Assembly (NCBI RefSeq): GCF_000016385.1
Contig: NC_009376.1
Span: 1,984,001-2,048,000, forward strand
Origin: Pyrobaculum arsenaticum DSM 13514
GTDB lineage: Archaea; Thermoproteota; Thermoprotei; Thermoproteales; Thermoproteaceae
DNA: 64,000 bases
Direction: 5' to 3'
Positions 1 to 7,455 of the stretch are shown piece after piece. Within the stretch, counting starts at the first letter, position 1. Each line of letters begins with the position of its first letter. A program made the position numbers and the translations under genes. The notes below the pieces were generated by a model. It worked only from the letters and a program-made list of their open reading frames with translations. It made no database searches and was not told where the DNA came from.

Positions 1-203
1 GCACCGGCGCTAAACTCGCCATCTCCGTGCTGGACACGGGCTACAGGGAGGACATAACTCTTCAGGATGCTAAGAAACTCGCGGTGAAGGCTCTGAAAGC
101 GGCAATTGAAAGAGACCCTGTCTCGGGGGGCGGCATAGATCTGGTATTGATTGACCAGACAGGTGCAAAGGAGGAGGAGGTCAAAGTACAGCTACTGATA
201 TAG
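1..203 (+). CDS. psmB: Proteasome beta subunit, C-terminal fragment (gene starts before the window)
   Basis: The first codon in frame is at position 3, and the frame runs to a TAG at 201-203. The 66 visible residues contain [10 protein letters not shown] and [16 protein letters not shown], which are typical of the C-terminal part of archaeal 20S proteasome beta subunits (helices H3-H4 and the last strands). The catalytic N-terminal threonine lies outside the window. The protein would be part of the barrel-shaped cytosolic protease. The ETF genes that follow are on the opposite strand and converge on this gene. Confidence 0.85.
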   Translation, partial: TGAKLAISVLDTGYREDITLQDAKKLAVKALKAAIERDPVSGGGIDLVLIDQTGAKEEEVKVQLLI

Positions 204-264
204 CAGGACAGATTGGATAGCTACCTCTGTTATACAGCTTCTAAAAAGAGAAGAAAAACAGGAG

Positions 265-1164
265 TTATTGACCCTTTAGTTTGGATATCTTGTTTATAAG
301 TATCGGCACTATTTTGTATAGATCCTCCACGACGCCATAATCGGCGTTTTGGAATATCGGTGCGGAGGGGTCGTTGTTTATTGCGGCTATGATTCTGCTC
401 TCCAATATGCCGGCTATGTGCTGGGGCTGTCCGGATATCCCTATGGCGAGGTACAATTTGGGCTTTACTTTTTTACCCGATAGGCCGACCCAGTGCTCCT
501 CCGGTAGCCACTTGAGGTCGGCGGCGATGGGGCGGGAGCACCCTACTTGGCCGCCCATGATCTTGGCCAGTTCGAAGGCCATCTGCAAGTCCTCCTTCTT
601 CTTAAAGCCTCTGCCCACTGAGACGATTATCTCCGCCTCCTCCAGCTTCACGGCCCCTCTGGCCTTCTCCTCAACTGACACTATCCTCGTCTTGGGCGTA
701 GTGTCCAGCTGGAGCTTCTCTACAGATGTCTGTACCGCCGGCGGCTCTCCTTGGAATCTGCCAGGCGGAACAGTGACGACGACAGGGAGCGGGACCTCTA
801 TCGTAGCCACCGCCTTGTTTCCGAAGACGTACCTCTCCGCCTTGAGAGATCCGCCCTCTACTCGGAGGGAGGTCGCGTCTACTATTAGCTCTGCGCCGAG
901 CCTCTGGGCGAGGAGGCCGCCCACAGTCTTGCCGTTTTTAGTAGATGGCAACAACACGACGTCTACGCCTTGCGCAACCCTCGATGCTGCCTCGGCAACG
1001 GCCTCCGGTAACCTTACATCTACATTTGCCACGACCACCCTATGCGCCTTGCCCTTGATCCCCTCTGCCTCGCCCTCGTTGAAGACCAGGGCTACCACTT
1101 CCCCGCCAAGTGTTGATGCTACGTAGAGTAGCTCCTTGGTGGGGTATACTACCAGCGTCTTCAT
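265..1164 (-). CDS. etfA: Electron transfer flavoprotein alpha subunit
   Basis: The 299-residue protein has the two-part FixB/EtfA layout. Residues 1-150 form the N-terminal nucleotide-fold domain. From about 178 comes the FAD-binding domain, with VSVGRGFKK (181-189), IGISGQPQHIAG (241-252) and NNDPSAPIFQNADYG (263-277), the segments that hold FAD in this family. It pairs with EtfB to move electrons between flavin dehydrogenases and a quinone or ferredoxin partner. Its ATG overlaps the stop of etfB by four bases (ATGA), so the two are co-translated. No EtfC/FixC or EtfX gene is nearby in the window. It is therefore open whether this ETF is bifurcating. Confidence 0.93.
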   Translation of the reverse strand: MKTLVVYPTKELLYVASTLGGEVVALVFNEGEAEGIKGKAHRVVVANVDVRLPEAVAEAASRVAQGVDVVLLPSTKNGKTVGGLLAQRLGAELIVDATSLRVEGGSLKAERYVFGNKAVATIEVPLPVVVTVPPGRFQGEPPAVQTSVEKLQLDTTPKTRIVSVEEKARGAVKLEEAEIIVSVGRGFKKKEDLQMAFELAKIMGGQVGCSRPIAADLKWLPEEHWVGLSGKKVKPKLYLAIGISGQPQHIAGILESRIIAAINNDPSAPIFQNADYGVVEDLYKIVPILINKISKLKGQ

Positions 1165-1931
1165 ATCACTCCCTCCTGCTTTAGGTATTGTATGAGCTTC
1201 TCCGCTTTTTCTTCAGGCGTCCCGTCCTTAATCACAACCTTCTTTCTCTGCATCAACAACGGCCTATAGGCCGCCGACACCCTAGGCTCCACGGTTATAC
1301 CAAGGTCGGCAAGGGTTAGCTTGTTGATCGGCTTTTTCATGGCCGCCCTTATTGCCAGGAGGGTGGGTATCCTGGGCTGGTTTATCTCCCTCGTCACTGA
1401 TACAACTGCGGGGAGGGGCACCTCCACCACCTCTACGTGGTCTTCCAGATCGCGCTTCGCCACCAGCTTTCCGCCCTCCACCTTAAGCTCCCTGACGTAG
1501 GTGACCACCGGCCAGCCCAACTCGGCGGCTACCCTCGGCGGTATCTGCCCCGTGTAGTTGTCCACAGTGGCCTCGCCGGCGAGTACCAAGTCTGCGCCCA
1601 CCTTTTTCACCACCGCGGCAATCGCCTTAGCCGTGGCAGCGTGGCTGGCGTTTATCAACTTCTCGTCGGCTACTAGGTAGGCCTCGTCTAGCCCCATCGC
1701 CAACGCCTCCCTCAACACGTTCTCAGCCTCCTGTATCCTCCTCTGCAACGGGCCCCATTTTAAGACAGTTACGCCATATGCCTTGTCTTGGCCCTTCAGC
1801 TTAACAGCCTCCTCCACCGCGTTTCTGTCTATGTCGCTTATCTTTAGCGGGGTCTCCTCCACCACCACCGTGTCCCTCACCCGGAGCTGGCTAGTGTCAA
1901 GAGCTGTCTTCATGAGTACAGCTATTTTCAT
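1161..1931 (-). CDS. etfB: Electron transfer flavoprotein beta subunit
   Basis: The 256-residue protein is of the FixA/EtfB type: it opens with KIAVLMKTALDTSQLRV and contains ADLVLAGEATVDNYTGQIPP near residue 125, the beta-subunit loop that binds a nucleotide (AMP or FAD). It is the first gene of a two-gene operon. A TATA-like CTTAAAAAA lies at about 1951-1963, some 25 nt before the ATG, which suggests a leaderless message. The family works as a soluble heterodimer with EtfA in the cytosol. Confidence 0.93.
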   Translation of the reverse strand: MKIAVLMKTALDTSQLRVRDTVVVEETPLKISDIDRNAVEEAVKLKGQDKAYGVTVLKWGPLQRRIQEAENVLREALAMGLDEAYLVADEKLINASHAATAKAIAAVVKKVGADLVLAGEATVDNYTGQIPPRVAAELGWPVVTYVRELKVEGGKLVAKRDLEDHVEVVEVPLPAVVSVTREINQPRIPTLLAIRAAMKKPINKLTLADLGITVEPRVSAAYRPLLMQRKKVVIKDGTPEEKAEKLIQYLKQEGVI

Positions 1932-2091
1932 AGCCGCCTCTTTTTGAGCACTTTTTTAAGGTGAATATTGCCAATAGTAGAAATCTTTCAATACAACTCG
2001 CGGCGTGGCAACACCGGAGGCCCATGCCTGCTGAGTTAAGATAAGGCCCAGCCTCCTCTGTCTGTGACGGCCTACGAGATAACCCAATCCG

Positions 2092-2120
2092 GTAGCGTCT
2101 TGCTCGCAAAGCGACGCTAC
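2092..2120. repeat. Inverted repeat / hairpin after the MNT pseudogene
   Basis: GTAGCGTC (2092-2099) is matched exactly by its reverse complement GACGCTAC (2113-2120). The loop can itself pair (TTGC with GCAA). The structure lies just past the end of the nucleotidyltransferase pseudogene, between it and etfB. It could be a transcript-end hairpin or chance; archaeal terminators are usually T-rich rather than hairpins. Confidence 0.4.
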
Positions 2121-2122
2121 AG

Positions 2123-2485
2123 TTATTCGCAGAATAGGCCGTAGTCGTCGGCTAGAACCACGCGGTGTTTTAAGGCCTCGCGCCACCAAGGTTTTTCCAG
2201 AGCCTTCGCCGCCTCTTCCGGCGTCCAGCAGATGGCCTCCACCCTCGGCGGGGCGTCGAGCAACGCAACGCAACGGGTCACGAAGTCAGTGCCTCAAAAC
2301 CGCTCGGATACAATTATCACGTCGATGTCGCTCCACAAATTGAAGTCGCCCCTGGCGTACGAGCCGTAGAGCACGGCTGTTAGTTTGCCCCACCTCGCCC
2401 TCAGCGCCTCCACGTACCTCTTTACTCCCTCAATTACCTCCTCCCGCTCCCGCGTCCTTTTTCTTATTATCTCCTCTATCGACAT
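2123..2485 (-). pseudogene. MNT-type minimal nucleotidyltransferase (HEPN partner), broken by an internal stop
   Basis: The frame starts at ATG 2485 and encodes the polymerase-beta-like NTase core, with GSYARGDFNLWSDIDVIIV (GSxxxGxxxxxSDxD) at about residues 41-59. After VSERF it meets a TGA at 2294-2296. The frame then continues without another stop to TAA at 2123 and encodes a normal MNT C-terminus, including ICWTPEEAAKAL and VVLADDYGLFCE. A single CGA-to-TGA change would explain the break. The family pairs with HEPN proteins as toxin-antitoxin or modification modules; MntA-type members AMPylate HEPN toxins. The truncated 63-residue product keeps the NTase metal motif but loses the rest. 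Confidence 0.8.
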
Positions 2486-2529
2486 GGGGAACAGCCCTTA
2501 ACCCAGCCGATTACCTGCTCGGCGCACTC

Positions 2530-2880
2530 CTACGCCTTAGCCGCCTCCTCTTCCGTATACCGCTCGTAGGGGACGCCCTCGGTCAAGGCATCTGGGTACC
2601 TAGGCGTTAGGCACATCTTATCCAGATAGCCGACGCAGAACCTCAGCTCCCCGCCAGTTGTGGGGCACAGCCCAGCCAGCTCGTTAAACAGCGCAACTAA
2701 GTTGTGGCCAAACGCAGGCCGCCCTAGCGCCCGTAGCAACGCCCTAGTTGCAAACTCAGCGGCTTGTTGCGCCTTGAAGCAGGCCCATGAGTAGGACCCG
2801 ATGTCCAAGTCAGCCCGTATAGACTGTAAAGTATGCTCAGCCTGCCTCATCCACCTCCAGTACTCATAGCAGACCAGCAC
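2530..2880 (-). CDS. HEPN-domain protein, C-terminus cut by an in-frame stop
   Basis: I chose GTG 2880 as the start because a TATATAAA box (about 2901-2907) lies some 25 nt upstream; in-frame codons further upstream overlap that box. The 116-residue product is a helical HEPN domain (YEYWRWMRQAEHTL, then FKAQQAAEFATRALLRALG) with the RX4H-type ribonuclease motif RPAFGH at about 54-59. The frame stops at TAG 2530. Without that codon it would run on as ECAEQVIGWVKGC to TAG 2476, just overlapping the ATG of the MNT gene, which is the usual HEPN-MNT arrangement. The loss is only about 18 C-terminal residues, so activity may survive. Family role: a toxin RNase or NTase partner. Confidence 0.75.
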   Translation of the reverse strand: MLVCYEYWRWMRQAEHTLQSIRADLDIGSYSWACFKAQQAAEFATRALLRALGRPAFGHNLVALFNELAGLCPTTGGELRFCVGYLDKMCLTPRYPDALTEGVPYERYTEEEAAKA

Positions 2881-2944
2881 AATCCTTCCCATTTGCAGTT
2901 TTATATACAACACACGGCTGGGCTTCAACTCTTCTTGAACACGC

Positions 2945-2977
2945 TATGAAGAAGGCCTCGCTTCTGTGGATGTGGGG
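2945..2977. repeat. 33-bp exact copy of the 3-prime end of the Nop2/Sun methyltransferase gene
   Basis: Positions 2945-2977 are identical to 4931-4963 (33 of 33 bases, same orientation). In the second place the segment encodes PHIHRSEAFFI near the C-terminus of the m5C methyltransferase on the minus strand. Here it lies between the HEPN gene and a small membrane ORF and has no reading-frame context. It is best read as a duplicated fragment of that gene. Confidence 0.85.
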
Positions 2978-2988
2978 ATACACATGCA

Positions 2989-3141
2989 TTAACGTATGAT
3001 ATAAACTAAGAAGACAATTGCCGACGCCGTAACAGCCGCTGCAACGGCTAATTGGAGCGAGCTTTTTACAAATTTATAGACCTCGTTATATACATACGCC
3101 GCCAAACCGGCTAACACGCCGACGGCAACCACGTCAAACAC
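2989..3141 (-). CDS. Small membrane protein, 50 residues, two predicted helices
   Basis: GTG 3141 opens a 50-codon frame ending at TAA 2989-2991. The product starts FDVVAVGVLAGLAAYVY, has a short polar middle (NEVYKFVKSS) and ends LAVAAAVTASAIVFLVYIIR. This gives two hydrophobic helices joined by a charged loop. The start lies one base after the stop of the SPASM-domain ORF upstream, which suggests translation from the same transcript. I do not recognise a family. The strongly biased composition and tight junction argue for a real gene; the small size argues for caution. Confidence 0.5.
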   Translation of the reverse strand: MFDVVAVGVLAGLAAYVYNEVYKFVKSSLQLAVAAAVTASAIVFLVYIIR

Positions 3142-3142
3142 A

Positions 3143-3499
3143 CTATGCTATACGGGCTAATTTTATAAGCTTTAACTTATCAAGCCTATATCCTCTTGTA
3201 GCTATGTAGTAGCAGACTTCGCACGGCATTTTGAAATCTTTGTTCACCTCAATGCCGTGTTCTTTTAATATAGCAAGAGGGCCGGCATATCTCAATGCAA
3301 GAACCAACGCGTTTCTCCTAATTCTCTTTACTATATCTACAAGCGAGTCTTGCGAGATATTGCCCACCTTAAAAAACCACTGTGCCTCACTCTGAGTTAT
3401 TGGATGGCCGCAACAATACATAGCATCACCATTAGGAAGGATGGTCAGCCTAGCCCCAGCTTTCGCCATAAAGTTTTTTGCGAATTTTTGAGCTTTCAT
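3143..3499 (-). CDS. SPASM-domain fragment of a radical SAM protein (core missing)
   Basis: The 118-residue ORF resembles the C-terminal auxiliary cluster domain of radical SAM/SPASM enzymes: LTILPNGDAMYCCGHP near 18-33, VGNISQDSLVDIVKRIR, and PCEVCYY near 93-99. The CxxxCxxC radical SAM core is absent, and the DNA upstream encodes an unrelated gene on the other strand. The CAT of this ORF (3497-3499) overlaps the ATG of that divergent gene, leaving no room for a normal promoter. The true start could be the internal ATG at residue 11. It is either a decayed C-terminal remnant or a stand-alone SPASM protein acting with the 50-codon ORF that follows. Confidence 0.55.
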   Translation of the reverse strand: MKAQKFAKNFMAKAGARLTILPNGDAMYCCGHPITQSEAQWFFKVGNISQDSLVDIVKRIRRNALVLALRYAGPLAILKEHGIEVNKDFKMPCEVCYYIATRGYRLDKLKLIKLARIA

Positions 3500-4010
3500 G
3501 ACGATGGCCCAGCACAGGTGGAGGAAACACAGATTTTCGCTCGTTATCCTTTACCTAATTTCCGTCGGCGTAATAGCTTTAGGGATCTTCCACTTCTATT
3601 TGCACAGCGTAAATCCTCCAAAAGAGCCTATGGCGCGCCTAGGGCCTTATCTGGTCATAGGAACGGGGCTGGCGGCGATGGCTACTATCCCTTTGTTGGA
3701 GCCTGTCCGCGCTGTTGTGAGGCGCGGCGAGATTATCCTCAAGACTCGTTGGCTTACTAAGAGAATCACAGGCTTCAGGGTGGTGAAGAAGTTCTCCACG
3801 TCGGAGCTCTTGAACTACGTCTACATGTGCCCCGTGGGGTGGCGCCTCGACCTCTGGTCTCTTTACGGCATCTGCTCCACTGCGTTTGGGAGGGCGGTCG
3901 CGTTTTCTACGCCTTCCTGTTCCGACGAGTGGATAGTGGTAGAGGCAGACAGCAAGCGGTATGTAATATGTTGCGAAGAGGAGGATAGGGAGATATGCGC
4001 AGGTTTATAG
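3498..4010 (+). CDS. Membrane protein of unknown function, two N-terminal helices
   Basis: The 170-residue protein has a basic N-terminus, a helix at about 14-33 (SLVILYLISVGVIALGIF) and a second at about 50-68 (YLVIGTGLAAMATIPLL). A cytosolic domain of about 100 residues follows with several cysteines (YMCPVGW, GICST, CCEEEDREICAG). The layout of two helices and a small beta-rich domain (RRGEIILKTRWLTKRI) resembles PH-like membrane proteins, but I cannot name a family. ATG 3504 is an alternative start. The 3-prime end overlaps the CPBP protease gene by 16 bases, so the two form an operon. Confidence 0.65.
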   Translation: MTMAQHRWRKHRFSLVILYLISVGVIALGIFHFYLHSVNPPKEPMARLGPYLVIGTGLAAMATIPLLEPVRAVVRRGEIILKTRWLTKRITGFRVVKKFSTSELLNYVYMCPVGWRLDLWSLYGICSTAFGRAVAFSTPSCSDEWIVVEADSKRYVICCEEEDREICAGL

Positions 4011-4735
4011 CGGTGACCTTCGGCTTAGGGTGGGCTTTTCAGTTTGCCCATCCCACCTCCTACTTCTGGCTGGCCGCCGCTATGTGGGCGCCTGCACTGG
4101 GCGCGCTTGCTGAGGGGTTTAGGCCCCCGCCCCCGGCGCTGACCGCCGGGAGGAGGATAAGTTACTGGAAGTCTGTGTGGCCGATTGCGCTGTGGGTCGC
4201 CCTATTGGTGGCCTCCACGTTGCCATTTCAGCCCGTCCAGCCCCAGGCGGCGCCGAGCCACTTAATGTACTTGCTCACAGCACCCTTTATGCCCGCAGTG
4301 GTGGCATTTATAGGCGCCTTTGGCGAGGAGTACGGCTGGCGGGGCTATTTACTGCCAGCCCTCGCCCAGAGGCTTGGCTACTTCAAGGCGTCTCTCATGG
4401 TGGGGGTTGTGTGGGGTTTTTGGCACACGCCGGCTATCGGCTATGAGTACGGCTGGTTTTGGCGCGTTGAGGGCGTGCTCCTCTTTGTCCTTCCCACTAT
4501 TCTCCTCTCCCTACTCCACACAGCGGCTTATTTACAATACGGCGTATGGGGGGCCGCATTGCTACATGGGGCCGTCAACTCGTGGGCGCCTACGTACTTT
4601 CTTCTGTATCCACAGCTCTTAGATGAGAGGTGGCTCTGGGGACCTGTAGGTCTTCAAGGCGTTGCAACCCTCATACCCGTGGCTTGGATAGTCTGGAAGA
4701 TGTACGCACGCAGTGTTGACAAAACGCCGCCCTGA
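3995..4735 (+). CDS. CPBP-family intramembrane protease (CAAX protease/bacteriocin-processing type)
   Basis: The 246-residue hydrophobic protein has six to eight predicted membrane segments. It carries the three family motifs: EEYGWRG at 111-117 (EExxxR), FWHTP near 143 (FxxxH) and LLHGAVNSW near 188-196 (HxxxN/B). These residues form the glutamate/histidine active site of Abi/CPBP proteases. The reading frame overlaps the upstream membrane gene by 16 bases. The substrate is unknown; archaeal members have been linked to processing of membrane proteins or small peptides, and the upstream protein is a candidate partner. Confidence 0.85.
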   Translation: MRRFIAVTFGLGWAFQFAHPTSYFWLAAAMWAPALGALAEGFRPPPPALTAGRRISYWKSVWPIALWVALLVASTLPFQPVQPQAAPSHLMYLLTAPFMPAVVAFIGAFGEEYGWRGYLLPALAQRLGYFKASLMVGVVWGFWHTPAIGYEYGWFWRVEGVLLFVLPTILLSLLHTAAYLQYGVWGAALLHGAVNSWAPTYFLLYPQLLDERWLWGPVGLQGVATLIPVAWIVWKMYARSVDKTPP

Positions 4736-4909
4736 CGCCCAGAATAGCGCTCACGGCGCGAGCCCCGCCGCATGTCGCGCCTCGAGGCAGGCCTAAGCGC
4801 AGGTCCTTATAATTGGCGCATGTAGGCCACGGAGTAGACCCCCCGTCCACCTCTAGTACTTGTCGCGGCCCAGCACAGTTCCTCTATTTAAGACACGGGT
4901 GGCGTACGC

Positions 4910-6154
4910 CTATCTTTTCCTCAAGCGCGATATGAAGAAGGCCTCGCTTCTGTGGATGTGGGGGAAGGTTCTCCCGCCGACGCCGGGCGTGTACGACGGG
5001 GCGAGGTCAGGATGGGGCTTTTCCGCCTCTGCGCCGGCAGACGCCGCCACCTCTTCGCCTTCTTGTGGAAGGATGCTACAGACGGCGTACACCACCTCCT
5101 CTGCCAGCGCCAATGCGTTTTTGATGAGGGCCTTCTGCACGGCGGAGTACTTAGGCGCCTCCTCGACCCGGGGGTATATCTTTACGGCGGGCTCCTTGGT
5201 GAACGCCCCGCTGGAGGTGCAAGGCGCGTCTAGAAGCGCCTTGTCGAACTTCCTTGTCTTTAAGACCCGAGAGTCTGCCCTGACGACCTCTACAAAGTCC
5301 CCTGCTCCTAGGTTTTTCAGGAGGTGCCTCATCCTCGCAACGCGCTTCGCCGAGAGGTCCACGGCAACGATTTTGGCTCTTCCCTCCGCTAGCTGGGCTA
5401 TTAGGCTGGTCTTCATCCCCGGCGCCGCGGCGAGGTCGATTATCCTGTCGCCAGGCTCTGGCCTAAGCGAAAGCACGGCGTATATTGAGGCCAGGTCTTG
5501 GGGAACGGCCACAAACCGCCTCACGGCCTCTAGGTACTGGACAGGCCTCTTAGCTGATTTAAGCAACACGGCGAAGGGAATTTTAGGATGGGGCTCCACC
5601 TCGGCCTCGGCCTCCAACAGCCTCAACGCCTTGTCCACGTCCGCCTTCAGCGTGTTTATCCTCAGCCAAATCCAGGTGTGATTCCCCGCTTCTAGCAACC
5701 TCTCCACTTCCTCCGGCGGGAAATGCGACAGCAGTGTCGACACTATGTTGGGGTGATAGCTGTACTTCACCGAGAAGTATCTGGCGCGATCCTCCCTTAA
5801 CTCCTCCAACGCCGCCATTACGTGGTCCGGCTTTGTCAGAGCCCTTTTTAACAGCCGTTTCCGCACGCTGTAAACCATGTCTTTGTTGTAGAGGAGAGAG
5901 TCTGCCCTAAAAATAAACCACGCCTTAGCTATGGCTTTTGCGCCAGAAGAGCCGAACATCTTCGAAGCGGCGAATTGGAGAAAATAGTAATGGCGCACAG
6001 CGTCGTAGACCACGTCGTAAAATACCTTGAAGCTATCTAACTCACGCCACCCCCTCTTTACCTTTTGAAAAGCGTAGTCAAGAGTAAGACCTTTGCTTAT
6101 TTCGTAGAGAACCTTGGCAGTGAAGGATATCAGCTCTCCAGGAGTCCACTTCAC
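4910..6154 (-). CDS. NOL1/NOP2/Sun-family RNA m5C methyltransferase
   Basis: I chose GTG 6154 as the start. It overlaps the stop of the upstream phosphoesterase as GTGA, and the in-frame codons before it lie inside that gene. The 414-residue product has a helical N-terminal RNA-binding region (NusB-like). A class I methyltransferase domain follows, with a SAM-binding AAPGMKTSLIAQLA near 240-255, DAPCTSSGAF near 318 (motif IV PC) and VVYAVCSILPQEGEE near 360 (motif VI cysteine). The cysteine pair performs C5 methylation of cytosine in tRNA or rRNA; the substrate cannot be told from sequence alone. A 33-bp copy of its 3-prime end sits at 2945-2977. Confidence 0.88.
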   Translation of the reverse strand: MKWTPGELISFTAKVLYEISKGLTLDYAFQKVKRGWRELDSFKVFYDVVYDAVRHYYFLQFAASKMFGSSGAKAIAKAWFIFRADSLLYNKDMVYSVRKRLLKRALTKPDHVMAALEELREDRARYFSVKYSYHPNIVSTLLSHFPPEEVERLLEAGNHTWIWLRINTLKADVDKALRLLEAEAEVEPHPKIPFAVLLKSAKRPVQYLEAVRRFVAVPQDLASIYAVLSLRPEPGDRIIDLAAAPGMKTSLIAQLAEGRAKIVAVDLSAKRVARMRHLLKNLGAGDFVEVVRADSRVLKTRKFDKALLDAPCTSSGAFTKEPAVKIYPRVEEAPKYSAVQKALIKNALALAEEVVYAVCSILPQEGEEVAASAGAEAEKPHPDLAPSYTPGVGGRTFPHIHRSEAFFISRLRKR

Positions 6155-6657
6155 GTGAGAAATACCAAATCGGCCTCCAGCTTCGCCAAGTCTATAAGGG
6201 CGTAGCTCGACCTGCCGGTTAGGCAACCGCACAGCTCCCCGGGGTTCACCACCAGCGTCCTCCCCCTCCTCTCCAGCGAGGCTTGGTGGGTGTGGCCGTA
6301 GATCACCACGTCGTAGAGGTCGGACTCAGCCAACGCCCTCAGCAACACGGGCGATGTGCCGTGGTACACCGCTATTTTCCTGCCGCTGACCTCCAGCTCC
6401 GCGGCGTCGCCAGCGATTTCAACGCCGTATTTCCGCGCCGTTTCTAGAAAATAGGGTCTCTCCCCCTCGTTGTTGCCCCATACGCCAACTATCCTTACCC
6501 CCTCGCCCACCGCCTCCCTTAAAAACCTAGCGGCAAATGGCGACACCCAGTCTCCGGCATGCAGGATCAGCTTAACCCCCCTGCGCCTCGCCTCCTCACC
6601 AACCCGCCTAATAGCTATGACGTTGTCATGGCTGTCTGAAATGGCAACCACTAGCAT
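6151..6657 (-). CDS. Calcineurin-like metallophosphoesterase, YfcE/MJ0936 type
   Basis: The 168-residue protein contains the full metal-binding series: SDSHDN (7-12), HAGDW (34-38), GNNE (61-64), YHGTSP (near 100) and YGHTHQA (near 120). It ends with NPGEL(C), the usual close of YfcE/MJ0936-type phosphodiesterases. These cytosolic enzymes cleave small phosphodiesters or nucleotides using two metal ions. TTTTTTAAC at about 6676-6684 fits as a TATA box about 25 nt before the ATG. It is the first gene of a two-gene operon with the m5C methyltransferase. Confidence 0.9.
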   Translation of the reverse strand: MLVVAISDSHDNVIAIRRVGEEARRRGVKLILHAGDWVSPFAARFLREAVGEGVRIVGVWGNNEGERPYFLETARKYGVEIAGDAAELEVSGRKIAVYHGTSPVLLRALAESDLYDVVIYGHTHQASLERRGRTLVVNPGELCGCLTGRSSYALIDLAKLEADLVFLT

Positions 6658-6915
6658 AATGCGGCAAGTAGACTAGTTAAAAAACTCTTCTCCTGGACAG
6701 GCAGGCGCCGACGCTACGAGTAACGGGATGGGCAAGTAGCCCGCGGCGGGGACGCAATGTTGTTTAAACCTCCGCCGAGATCTCTGGCTCTATCGGCTCT
6801 TCATGTGCGCTGCGACTAGCGCGCCGCTCTTAGGGGAGTACTAGAACTCGGCGCCGTTGGCCCTAATGGTGTAGGGTTTTACCCCGAGGTCAACCGCGGG
6901 GCGCCGCCGACTGTC
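6658..6915. other. Gap between phosphoesterase and rpl5 with a decayed reading frame
   Basis: On the minus strand just after the L5 stop, one frame reads AVDLGVKPYTIRANGAEF, then a TAG, then YSPKSGALVAAHMKSR, then another TAG (roughly 6785-6900). The residue mix looks protein-like, so this may be a pseudogene, but I cannot name the family. A palindromic GTTTAAAC lies at about 6767-6774. Apart from the phosphoesterase promoter at the left end I see nothing else. Confidence 0.3.
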
Positions 6916-7455
6916 CTAGTCAACCTGTACGCCTAGAACCTTCTGGAAGAATTCTACTGCCTCCTCCCTGGTGACGAGCTGTTTTTTGCCTACTTTACTC
7001 CTCCTCCTTCTCCTCAGTTGCACCCTGAGCCCCGGCTTTGCTAGCTTCACGCAGACGTCCATGCCCCATATTCCAACAGCTGGGTCGTACTTGACGCCGG
7101 GTAGGAGGATGTGCTCCTTGATGCCGAAGCAGACGTTCCCCCTGTCGTCGAAGCTGGTCCTCTTTACGCGGTTGTTCACCGCCTGCAACGCCCTCATTAA
7201 GAAGTTGACTGCCTGGTCTCTCCTCAGCGTGACCATCACGCCTATCGGCTCCCCCTTCCTAATGCCGAAGTCCTTAATCGACCGCTTCGCCCTCCTCCTA
7301 GAGGGCTCTGCCCCCGTTAGTTCTTTTAACAGTTCAGCCGCCTTTTCTAGCCTCTCGCCGCCGGTCCCAACTCCGATGTTCACGACGACCTTCTCGATGA
7401 AGATCCTCTGCATTGGGTGCTGTTTTACGAGCACCAGCTCCTTCCAGCTGGGCAT
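6916..7455 (-). CDS. rpl5: 50S ribosomal protein L5 (uL5)
   Basis: The 179-residue protein matches archaeal L5. It has the PMQRIFIEKVVVNIGVG opening with the VNIGVG loop, a central RAKRSIKDFGIRKGEPIGV, and IKEHILLPGVKYDPAVGIWGMDV, the stretch that contacts 5S rRNA. A basic RRRRRSK patch is near 150. It is a single gene here, away from the usual spc ribosomal operon. TTTTAAAA at about 7475-7482 lies 25 nt before the ATG and fits a leaderless promoter. Confidence 0.95.
   Translation of the reverse strand: MPSWKELVLVKQHPMQRIFIEKVVVNIGVGTGGERLEKAAELLKELTGAEPSRRRAKRSIKDFGIRKGEPIGVMVTLRRDQAVNFLMRALQAVNNRVKRTSFDDRGNVCFGIKEHILLPGVKYDPAVGIWGMDVCVKLAKPGLRVQLRRRRRSKVGKKQLVTREEAVEFFQKVLGVQVD

Noticed and set aside
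374..1126. Long plus-strand open frame across etfA
   Set aside because: It is antisense to the clear EtfA protein and has low-complexity Ser/Thr-rich content. High-GC archaeal genes often leave such open frames.
1950..2010. CTTTCAAT motif near 1984 (reverse complement ATTGAAAG), like the end of some crenarchaeal CRISPR repeats
   Set aside because: It occurs once, with no second repeat copy and no regular spacing, so there is no array.
2294..2296. TGA in the MNT gene as selenocysteine or programmed readthrough
   Set aside because: Crenarchaea lack selenocysteine insertion, no hairpin is suggested, and the family has Arg at the equivalent place. A nonsense mutation is simpler.
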